From: Larix kaempferi
Lineage: Eukaryota > Streptophyta > Pinopsida > Pinales > Pinaceae
Reading direction: 5' to 3'
NCBI GenBank assembly: GCA_027924585.1
Contig: BSBM01000190.1
Span: 806,001 to 870,000 of the forward strand
Length of the DNA stretch: 64,000 nucleotides
Positions 11,056 through 21,010 of this stretch are shown piece after piece. Made by a program: the position numbers and the translations under genes. The notes below the pieces were generated by a model. That model saw only the letters and a list, made by a program, of their open reading frames with translations, did not search any database and was not told where the DNA came from. Position 1 is the first letter of the stretch; the number at the start of each line of letters is the position of its first letter.

Positions 11056-13774
11056 ATGTTAGAGAACCTATCAATTGAAGAATTTGTCCGTCACTTCAGA
11101 CACAGAGGGTTGGACTTCGGTATGGCTACCCCGACCAAGAGTGTCAAGCTTCCTATTTTCTCTGATCCCAGATAGTCCCCGGGCACAAGGGCATCTCAAC
11201 AACAGCCCCAGCAGCAGCAGCAGTCGGAGGTACCTGTTCCAGAGCCCTTGGCCACTCTGGTTAACTACATTCCTCCGCACCCAGATGATGCACCCGAGGT
11301 GCGTATTCCCAAGAATGCCAAGTATTTGATTCCGCTGCCACCAAAGGCGGAAATCATGGAAGAAGAAGGATCCCTCCTTGGACATCTCCCGCTGGTTAAT
11401 TTTTCTAACTTCAACTTGGGAGATTATAGAACGTATCCTCAGTTCACACCAGATCACTATCTGACGTTGGTCCATAATCCTGTTAAGAAGATTGATGAAT
11501 TCGTCCCGCAGGAATTTGCAGTAAATCTAGACAAGCCTGGACTGTTGAACCTGTTGAAGCTACCGCACTTCGTGTGTAGCAATGAAGTTAATGCGGTTGT
11601 CAAGGTCCTGTTATCCTATGTTCACGGTGGTTATCTTTGGCTAGGGAGGCCAATTGATCTGAATGTGGACCTGATTCATCGAATTACTGGTCTATCTAAA
11701 GTTGGTAAGGACCCCAACGTCCATTTCGTTGGTAAAGACAAGGACCGAAAGCTGGTTGCACAGGTGGTGCAGAAATACAAATTGTCGAGAGGAGGTCGGG
11801 CTTATGACCTCACTGCAGTTGAAGATGAAGCACTCAAATTCACAGGCAGTCTGCTCGCAGGCAGACTTTTAACGAAATGCCGACCTAAAGAAGTCCCTGG
11901 AGCTATTGTAGAGCTCGCAATTGCAGCTGCGAAGGGAGAGCAGTATAACTAGTGTCTCTTCCTCCTGAATTCATTCTTGGAAGACTGTCAAAACGTTCAG
12001 GACACCACCAATCAGCTGTTCCATTTCTCTTGGCTCCTGATCTTGTGTGCCTTTTTCGGGTGGAAGGAACCGCCCAACACTCAATTTCTTTCGTGCCACT
12101 CAGGAGAGGTTACAGGGATGCGCTATGTCAACCTCTGGGATTCTAGTAATCTCATGAAGCAAAAGATGAACCGCGCTGTGTTCTTTGAGTATTATCATCT
12201 TCTCAGGGATACCATCCTGGAGATGCCGAGGCTTTACTGAGGAGATGGTGGAACTCTATGGAAAGAAGTTGGTCTTTTCTGCCAACTTGCATGAAATCTA
12301 TTTCCACCCTCGCGGAATTCAGCTGGAAGAATGGGACGTAGGGCTCTACTGAATGACCACCCAGGACGTGGAGGACACTGTGAAGTCCTGGCCAGATGAA
12401 TGGAAGCAGGCCGCTGAAGCCGCTGCCACGATGCCACCCCCTGAGGCGCCAGAAAAAGATAAGGGCAAGGAAAAGATCGGGCAAAATAATGGTGAAGGTC
12501 TGTCAGGACTGGCTACCAAGAAGCAGAAGCTGTCGCACCCCGCAGAAGCGACTGGAGATCCCTATGAGATCCTTACCGGGAGGCTCAACCAGTACTTGAA
12601 GGATCCATTTCAGGAGTTGCGTGCCTCTCAGGCCAATATCAGAAGTGATCTGGATCTGCAGCTCGTGGAGTTGAAAGGTCTCGCAGGATGAGTTGCGTAG
12701 ACCCATGTGCCAGCATCCGGCTCGCAGGTGCCGCAAGAATCTAAAAGAACCGAGCGGGTTGAAGTGCCTACAGAAAGGCACACTATCGTCAACATCCCGC
12801 CCGCAAGCATGACACTCCCGAATCCTTTGGCTGCACCGCAGGTAAGCGTGGTTGGCCCTGTTGAAATAAATTTGTCACTAATTTCGTTGGAAACTCTACA
12901 GTTGGTTCACGAGCAGGTCTCTACTGAGCTGAGAGCTAGGGAGCTCTCCACATTCCATGCCAATCAAAGACTGCAGACGCAGGAAGTAGAGCTAAGCGCA
13001 GGCTATAAGGAGATCTCTGCGCAGCTTGAACTTCACGAAGCGAGAGACACTGGGCTAAGGAATGCCGTCGATGAAATCGCCCAGGAGTTGCCAGCCTGCC
13101 AAATTCAACCAGACCTTCCTTTAGTTGAGAAAGTGCAACGCATTAGCAGAAGGGCGAAAGCACTAGAATAGCAAGTAGTTGCTATGGCTGAGGACCATAG
13201 AAAGCAGCTCGCTAAGTTGGAAGCTCGTGTCGTAGTGCCTCCCGCAAATGATAAGCAAGAACGACTTGAAGCACTGCACATAGCTTCTACCCAAATGAAG
13301 CGCAGAACATATGAAGCCCAGCAGTTAATGACGCATGCTATGCGGGCTTGGGCTGAGCTTGAGAAGCTCCCTTCTAAAGTTTCCCTTTTGGAACAGGTGA
13401 AAGCAGCAGAACAGTCCCTAACTATTTTGAACGAAGAAGCTAAGCCCTTGGAAGGCTTAGCCAAAATAAGAAAGATGAGCGAAGTCCGCAAAGTCCAACA
13501 AGAACTGCACAGGCTCAGAGACAAAGATGCTACTCTTGCCAACATCATTCAGCCATTTATGGATGAGTATGCTGAACTTGCTGCCCAAGCAGAGGCCAAG
13601 GTCAAATCATTTGTTGAGTCTCAAGAGTTGGTCAATGGCGCAGAAGGAGAAGAAGCTACATCAGACCTGGTGCAGACAGCCACGAAGTGCGTGCAAGACA
13701 TGGACTCTGCTATTGCGCAATGGAAGCAAGCCTTCGCTGCGACCCAAGCAAAGTTAGATGCACAAGTAAAATGA
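11056..13774 (+). pseudogene. Element A 3' ORF, about 900 codons, function unknown
   Basis: Sense-strand frame downstream of pol. Best start is ATG 11056 (MLENLSIEEFVRHF); the frame is open upstream to 10888 with a hydrophobic stretch, but that ATG would precede the likely transcript start. Order: Gln-rich patch (about 11196-11225); a globular part at about 11248-12240 (LWLGRPIDLNVDLIHRITGL, FLEDCQNV, LILCAFFGW); a Pro/Lys-rich hinge (about 12420-12560); then a long Glu/Gln/Ala-rich coiled-coil-like part (about 12880-13770). Breaks: TAG 11173, TAG 11950, a frameshift near 12225-12240, TGA near 12350, TGA and TAG at 12689-12700, and TAG at 13169. Several fit C-to-T change. The position recalls the extra 3' ORFs of Athila-type elements (env-like), but I see no clear membrane anchor and do not recognise the family. 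The globular part resembles plant-mobile-domain-type proteins only loosely. Confidence 0.7.
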
Positions 13775-13828
13775 TCACAAGCTAGTGTGAGTGGCTCGGG
13801 GACGAGCCACAAGTAAGTGTTAGGGGCC

Positions 13829-15355
13829 TTTTGGAGCATAGGCCGCAGCTATGGCAAAGCTGCCAAGTTTTAGGAAAAAGCACTAAGTTTTGAAGGAAAA
13901 GTGTTCATTTTGAGGAAAAGCACCATTTTTGGGCAGAAATGAACAGTGCACGGTACGGCGCCAAATGGACGATCTCACCGCATATTGCGGGCCAGAAATC
14001 GTGGAGATCGCACGCACAAGTCAAAGGAAAGAGTAAATAAGGTGGCCAAGTAGAAAGCTCAACCACCACAGTAAATGAAGCGGCAGAATAGAGGGCTCAG
14101 CTACCCTCATTAAGGCAAAGTACAGGAGTTATGGTTGCTCGAACCAAGGAAGAGCAATAGGATGAAGCATTGAAGGTGAAGGACAAGGAGCGAAGAACAT
14201 TGAAGCGGCGCCCATACCTGCAGTCTGCGCCGGAAATCACGGAGTCTGCAGGAAGTTGTGACGTGACTGCAAGAGGCGCTTACAGTACACCTAGCTATGT
14301 CCGCGGTTAGGGTTTTTGGGGATCACTGTTGGGAAAGGCCCACAGTTTTGTAAAGGTGCGACCCTCAGGGCCACCTATATATATGTGTAATTGAAAGGGA
14401 AAAGAGTTAGATAGTTACTGAGTTACACGGACAGTCTAAGTTGATGTCTAAGTCATTTGTATTGCTATATCTTTTAAGCTGTTAATGATCATTTTGTGCA
14501 TGTAAGAAGGCCGCGATCTCGCAGGAAGACTGCTTGGCGTATGGGCCATTGCATGTATAGACCAGTCGCAAGAGGACTAGGAGGGGAATGTAATTGTATG
14601 TCTTTGTTATGGTAATATCTGTAGAAGAAGAGAATAGATCTAAGAGAAGGGCTCCCAGCTGTGTGTGTGGAGTTTCCCAGAAAGATCTAAGGCTGCAGCT
14701 GTGTGTGCAGCGAAATTGTGTTATCCCCATCTCAAGATAATATAAAACACAGTTCCCGTGGATGTAGCTTCCCTCCTGGAAGTGAACCACATAATTCTTG
14801 TTGTTGTGGTGACGCTTTATGTGATTGCATTTCTTTGCTTCACTGTCTATGTTTCTATGAATGTTTCGCTATCTTTATGAATGATTAAGTAAAGTAAATC
14901 CTAGAAGCTCCCTTAGAAGTTGTACTTGTGCATTGTCGAAAGAGTCTGTAAGAACATTGTCGCCGCAGCACTAAAGGAGTGTGTTACTGCGGTATGGCGC
15001 AAGGGCAGAGATGATACATAGTGTATTGGAGGTAGTGGGTAAAAGACTCGTGCGCAGGTGTGGAGCTACTGCGCAGCTCAGCTGAGAAGAGTGAGTTCCA
15101 GCGCTGTAGCGCTAGGAGACCTGTGGAAGAGTAAGACACTCTGTTCAGGGATTACCTCCGTGGAGGGAAGAGAAAATACTGTAGACTCCACACCACCTAG
15201 GTTAAGGAAACCTGATTCCTTAGCCCCCCCCCATAGCCACTTCGGGTGAGACTTCGGGCTGCTGCGCAACTCATTGCCCAAAGGGCCAGTGCGCCAAAGG
15301 GGTGTTTTTTGCTGCACATCCTGAAAACCCAGGTCTGTCCATAAAGCATCCAACA
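13829..15355 (+). repeat. 3' LTR of element A
   Basis: Aligns with 2205-3727. Its first bases read TTTTGG instead of TGTTGG (one point change) and it ends CATCCAACA. It is preceded by a G-rich tract 'tgttaggggcc' that would serve as polypurine tract. It is followed by acaag, the near-copy of the upstream gcaag. Confidence 0.93.
14376..14384 (+). promoter_or_regulatory. LTR TATA box, element A 3' LTR
   Basis: TATATATAT, at the position equivalent to 2752 in the 5' LTR. Confidence 0.65.
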
Positions 15356-16540
15356 ACAAGAAAACTAATGCTACTCTATGTGTCTATCCCAAGAAGCTAT
15401 CTCTTTCGATTTGAGATAGATTGTCGGCTGCTCACAATAGAACACAAGGTTCTCAACTAGCTCCACGAGTCAACCCCAAAACTTGTCGGGTGCTCAACAG
15501 GAGGACACTAAGTGTCACGAGGCTCCCAACAGCTTCTACCCCTCTAGCTCCACAGGTCAAGCTTCTTTTTCTCAATATCTAATTAATATTAACTTATGAG
15601 TGCCTATTATTCTAGCCAACACAAATCCTTGCCCTTTCTTGTCACCTAGGATCGGTCAAATCAGCACGGGGAGTGACTACATGGAAAGAATTAGGGAATA
15701 GTTTATTTTAACTTTTAACAAATAAGAAAAGAAAAAAATATAATGCGAGCCAACATGATTTTATAAGGGAGGCAAATCCTTCTCACTTGTAAGGTGCGGG
15801 AAAAATAAATTAAAGCAAAATAACTATGAAGAAAATCTAAAAGCCAGCACGATATTGCATGGATGGGCAGAGCCGCTTCTCATGCAAGGTATGGGCAAAC
15901 AAAAATGCAAGCCAAAGCGATTTTACAAGGGAGTTAAAGCCTTCTCACTTGTAAGGTGTGGTAAAAATAAACGTAAAGCAAAAGAAACAACTATGTTAAA
16001 CCCAAGCCACTCAACAAATGCTATGCAAGGGTGGTTGTGCCTTCTCACTTGCATGCAATGGATGGAAAAGAAGAAAAACAGAGAACTAGTACTTAAAAAG
16101 AAAGCAAGAAATCAATCCCAAGAGGCTCTCTTGGGATTGTTACAACAATAAATATTTCAGCACTTAGTATTATAGAGAAAATGAGAAGGAAGAGAGTTAT
16201 TTTGACCGTTTTTTGCAAGTGGCCAAAAATAGTAGCTTGTAGGTGCCCCTTATGCTTGTGGCCAAATTTTAGTATAATAAAACCTTAAACTATACAAACC
16301 TGCTGAAAACCAGCAAGAAATAAACCACAGAAAATGCCCAAAATCACTCTTGGGCAATGTTAGTTTTATGATACAAAATAGTACAAAAATTTGAAAATTT
16401 TTATGAGTGAATTTGCTTAATATAAGAGCTTGGAAATGAGGTTTAAAATCATATTTCGATATGGAAATAGTATGTAGGAAATAAATGCATAAATTTTGAT
16501 GAGAAAGGGAGAGTTTGTGCTCTTTGATCTTCCAATGCTT
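15356..16540. other. Unassigned repeat-like DNA between elements A and F
   Basis: No convincing coding region. It contains a degenerate repeat block (15745-16080). It joins 33414 onward when element F is removed (TSD TGCTT at 16536-16540), so both belong to one older unidentified insertion or intergenic tract. Confidence 0.5.
15745..16080. repeat. Degenerate tandem repeat, units about 65-105 bp
   Basis: Units start near 15745, 15842, 15907 and 16003. Units 1 and 3 share 'cttctcacttgtaaggtg' and 'aaaaataaa...gtaaagcaaaa'. Units 2 and 4 share 'cttctca' plus 'atgcaa..tatgg/atgga' patterns. The array is old and imperfect. Confidence 0.65.
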
Positions 16541-18310
16541 TGTAATATCCCTTCAAAGGAAATTCCTTGGATTCACCTTGTTTTGACTCTAGGGTTTTGT
16601 TTACAACTGATTCCAAACACCTCCAAATGATTTCGAATTTGGGAAGGAAGGTATTGATGGGGAATAGGACATATTAACACACCTATAAGACATCCAAACA
16701 ACTGATATACCCATCCATGATCTGAAACTTTCATGGGAAGAAGTTTCAGAACAAAACTAATTAATTTGAGAAGTGGAGATCCCCCTTAGGTCTGCCATTA
16801 GATGCTCTTTCAAACACTGTAAGGCCTTCACTAATTCTTGTTATGAGACTTGTCTCTATTAGAGGACATTAGTAACAATATATGTGCAGCATTATATTTG
16901 GTTTTAGGGTTGAATAGGAATCCTAATGAACAGCAGCTTCTAGAGTCTAGTTTTTGAGGTGAAATTAGTGGGAAAGGAGTCTTGAATTTATTCATAAACC
17001 ATAGTAATACGTAAGAGGCATGCACAAATAATTTGGGCCATAAAATTAAATTCATATGAATCTCATAAAATGATAAATAACTCAGTAAAATATGATTTAA
17101 AATAGGTACAATATCATTCCAAAATCACTATGCAAATGCTATGGGGAAAATGGCTCGAATCTCTTCCTTAAATGTAAATATCACTTGAAATACATAATGT
17201 TTTGAGCTTCGTATATAATGATATGATTATTACATAGATATATATCAGATAACATGTCCATGAAGTCGAAATAACAGTCATTCTCTAACTATATGCAACA
17301 ACAGGTGCGCCCTTGCACATTTACATGACATTGAGAGAAATATAGTAGAATAGTCATAGAGAAGAATGAGAGAAGATGAACTCGAAATAAGTTTGGGTAT
17401 GAACCTACATCAAAAAATATAAATGAAGATCTGTTGATATTTCTGAATGGCCTCTCCATCAACCAACTTGTATGGGAATCTTGCACCCTCGAAATTGGTT
17501 CTAAGGAAGGGAGGATGAACATCCATCGTGCAAGGACAAGCTAAGCTCTCCAAATTTTTCCAAATGAGATATGGTCAAAAATATGGTATCATTATTTCTT
17601 CTTGTCTTTTATTAACCTCCCAAGGCCTCCATAGCTCGAATTCCCTCCAAGAGCATCATCCCAACTCGAATTAGAGAGAGATTCCCATGAGTGTCACTTG
17701 TCCAACATTTCCTAGCCTTCCTCTTCCATCAATTTGAATGGGGAGAATATTGACTGCCATAACTCCCTTGTGCACCCTCTTGGAGTCTATTTTTATCCCT
17801 GACATGTCATAAAGGTCAGATGTCAGCAATCAGGTACAATCCTTGTCATGAGTGTCATAGAATCTTCATCAGTGTTGTCATAGAAGCTAGGGAATCTAAC
17901 CCAAGTGTCACAATACCTCTAAGATGCCTCTTCCTCTTCCATGGGACTTACTCTTCCACTCTAATTCGACCCTCATTGATTCATTCCAAGTATAATGCAT
18001 CTCCAACTCTCCCAATAACTTTAGACTCCGCCTTGGATTCGAATGGGTGAGAATAGGATGCATGTGGCATGGAGAATATTGCCTTGTGTGGGTCCCACAC
18101 CACCTATGTGCCCTCATGACCAAGTGCCACCTTATTTTCTTATTATTAATATTTATTTAGCCCCTTTTAATATATATTTTTCACTCTAATGTCCATTTGG
18201 ATTCTTATAGATCCCTTATTCCAAGTCTAAATGTTTCCACCCCAACCTAGGGAACTAGTAGATTGGTGGAATTTTCCCTTCATGTGATTTATTTGGATGG
18301 GGACATTACA
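16541..18310 (-). repeat. 3' LTR of element F
   Basis: 1770 bp, matching 31638-33408 throughout. On the minus strand it follows a purine-rich tract 'gggtggggaggac' at about 18311-18323, the likely polypurine tract. Confidence 0.95.
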
Positions 18311-18727
18311 GTCCTCCCCACCCAAGATTTCTTTCCCTCAAGCAATTCCAAATTGGGATGTTGCAAAATGTGTTCCTCTTCCCATGTGGCATTCTCACTT
18401 GGAAAATATTTCCATTGTACCAAATATTCTCTTATGGTTCTGCTCCTCAATTTTCTTTCTCTTGTCTTCAAAAAAAATTATGGAATGAGTATGAGTTTTC
18501 CTTCATCATCTAATGGAGGGAGTGTTTCTGAAATAGAAATTTGTTGACCAATAGCCTTATTAAGGCATGAAACATGAAATACATTGTGGATTTTTCTACC
18601 TTCCGGAAGTTCTATCTCATAAGCTACCTCCCCAACCTTTCAAATTATCTTGTATGGACCATAAAACCTTGGTTTAATATTTTATGATCCTTTCTCTTTT
18701 AAGGTGGTTTTCTTATATGGTTGTAGC
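18290..18727 (-). pseudogene. pol: Element F pol C-terminus with chromodomain
   Basis: The minus strand continues pol beyond the nested insertion: QPYKKTTLKEKGS, a GPYKII-type integrase C-terminal segment, then YEIELPEGRKIHNVFHVSCL. At about 18471-18350 comes a chromodomain: REYLVQWKYFPSENATWEEE, followed by ILQHPNLEL. Chromodomains at this place define chromoviruses and are thought to steer integration to marked chromatin. The frame has stops (for example near 18685 and 18637). The last codons read into the LTR. Confidence 0.9.
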
Positions 18728-18984
18728 TGATGGGATTTTTAATTTCCTTCTAATTACTTAGAAAACAACTAAGAAGTGTACATTAATTGTCAACCCAGGG
18801 TTCGTTGAGAACTTGCGAGTTACCGTGCACTGTATGTGCAAACCACAATCTCCTCTTACATTGGTTTATCTATTTTAAGTTGTAGTTCAATAACCTTACT
18901 TACAAACAATGGTATGAGTAGTTACATTGTCTTGGCAAGGAACTAGCCATCTAAACAACTATTGAAGCTAAATTGCAATGAAAG

Positions 18985-19165
18985 TAAATCACACGACATG
19001 AAAGTAAATGTTAAAATTAAATTCACACTTGAAAGTAAATTCTAAAACTACATTCACACTCTGCAGAAAAGTAAATCCTAGAACTATGTCACACTTTGCA
19101 GGAAAAGTAAATTCTAATGCTACATTCACACTGTGCAAGAAAGTAAATTCTAAATCTAAGTTTAC
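18985..19165. repeat. LTR minisatellite 'aaagtaaattcta' (about 34-bp units)
   Basis: About five units built on 'aaagtaaattctaa..cta..ttcacac.ttgca.'. The same array is present at 26005-26185 in the other LTR, so it predates the insertion. Confidence 0.8.
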
Positions 19166-19979
19166 AACACACTTGACAAAAAGGTTAATTGCAGAAATAA
19201 AATCTAAAAGCTATCCTTGCCAAATACAAATTACTGTTTATGATCCAATGGAGTAAATAACATTATTGCATTAAGCTTAATGATTGTAAGATAAACAATT
19301 AAATCTCTATCTATGCATTGAAATCAAATTGCAGAAATAAAATTCACACTTCATAAGAAATCACCAACTAAGCAATGAAGTACAACTACATCAACATAAA
19401 ATAAATAAAATCATATTGCAAAAGAAATTATAAAAATAAGATTTAATTGAATCAAAATGAGAGTGTAGCTTTATTCCATCATCAATTGGACTATTGCTCT
19501 AAGAGTCCTCCCATAGAATGGAGAATGAACTCTTATTTATACATAACTTATCCATAACAAATAATAAATGAGGATCCAAAATATCCTCAACCAATTCCTA
19601 AAAGTTTGGATCTCAAAATTAAATCAAAGCTAATAAAAGATCCTTACTAACTACATGCTATTTAAAATACCTTTGAAGTCAAATTCGAATTTAGGGATAG
19701 AGGCTATAATAAAATAGTCAAAACTCATCCCAAATGTCTCTTGACAACTTTTGACTTCTTAGGTCCATCATATATTTGATAGAGATCTTCAAATCTCTGT
19801 GAATAAGACAAATATGCACTCATATCCACCTCCATCTACCAACTTTAATTTAACATCATGATTTGAGACTTATAAAAATAATAGAAATAATGAATTTATA
19901 AAAATCCATTATTTCTAATTAATATCTTTCTCCAAAGTTGGTGGTTGAAGGTAAAATTTGAATTATTGACTGTTCTGTA

Positions 19980-20165
19980 ATGCTGCATATAGAGTTTCAG
20001 TAATGCTACAGATCCTGTAGAGTTTCCTTAATGTTGCAGATAGAGTTTCCGTAATGCTGCAGATACCTGTAGAGTTTCTGTAATGCTGCAGATGCCTAGA
20101 GAGTTTCCCTAATGTTGTAGATAGAGTTTCTATAATGCTGCATATAGAGTTTCCGTAATGCTGCA
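19980..20165. repeat. LTR minisatellite 'tagagtttccgtaatgctgca'
   Basis: Eight to nine imperfect units of 23-34 bp, each with 'gagtttc.gtaatg.tgca.at'. It is repeated in the other LTR at about 26990-27185. Confidence 0.85.
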
Positions 20166-20712
20166 ACAAATGTTCTGCACTGCTACAGAACTTCCTCAAA
20201 TATGTTGTAGTTGCTTCCAACAATTGATTCAATATTCAAAGCAAATACATAGCACACTAATTTCCTCAATGTTATTCAAAAATCAAATGAAATACTAAGA
20301 CATGTAATGGAAAAATTACTTGAGCATAAAAACACGGATATGAGCGTAAAAAGGGATTAATGAATGAATATGGATAAGCAAAATGAATTATAAATAAGGT
20401 GAAATGGTGGTAAAAATATGCTAAATCCAAGGCTCGTCATCTCCCCCAAACTGAAAATGTTGCATGTCCTCATGCAACCCTGTGTCAACCAAGCTGAATG
20501 ATGTTCATTTTCAATGCAGGCCTCAAAATTCATTGTCAACAAGCCACCACCAATGTATCTGATCATCAAGAGGTATGAAATTTCATCTTGAACAATCCTC
20601 CATGCCAACTTAACATTTTCAATGCAAAAATACAAGAAAAATATATTTTGTAGCCACTGGACTTGGAAATTTGCAGCTTTCACAAAAAATGTGTTTTTTC
20701 CAAAAATATGAA

Positions 20713-21010
20713 CTGGGTTTTTACCAAACTTTGCAGGGGTGTTAGGAATGCCATTATGCTTCTCGCAGCCAAAAATTGGAAAAACCCATATCACGGTTAT
20801 CGAGAAAATGAGAAAATGAGAAAATGGTTGTAGGTGACTATGCTTGATTTCTCGAAAACTATCAACTGGGTTTTCACCAAACTTTGCAGGGGTCTAAGGA
20901 ATGCCATTATGCTTCTCTCAGCGAAAAATTGGAGAAACCCATATCACGGTTTTCGAGAAAATTAGAAAATGGATGTAGGTGACTATGCTTGATTTCTCGA
21001 AAAACGTGCA
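20713..21010. repeat. About 152-bp tandem duplication in the LARD interior
   Basis: The blocks 'actgggttttcaccaaactt' and 'ggaatgccattatgcttct' recur with a period of about 152 bp (start near 20713 and 20865). A weaker third part follows to about 21110. Confidence 0.8.

Larger units (their letters stand above)
2205..15355 (+). mobile_element. Element A: complete Ty3/Gypsy (non-chromovirus) LTR retrotransposon
   Basis: Two long direct repeats (2205-3727 and 13829-15355) bound an internal region. It contains an Asp-type PBS, gag, protease, RT, RNase H and integrase in Gypsy order, and a further long ORF. The flanks are gcaag (2200-2204) and acaag (15356-15360), a 5-bp target duplication with one mismatch. 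No chromodomain follows integrase, and the Asp-type PBS is typical of the Tat/Athila side of plant Gypsy. I see no second (archaeal-type) RNase H, so I do not call it Tat. Stops and one frameshift make it non-autonomous now. Confidence 0.95.
18728..20439 (-). repeat. 3' LTR of the LARD element
   Basis: 1712 bp, very similar to 25747-27457. It contains two internal minisatellites (18985-19165 and 19980-20165) and a minus-strand TATA box (TATAAATA, 19534-19541). Confidence 0.95.

Noticed and set aside
13105-13548. 147-codon minus-strand frame
   Set aside because: Antisense to the coiled-coil part of element A's 3' ORF.
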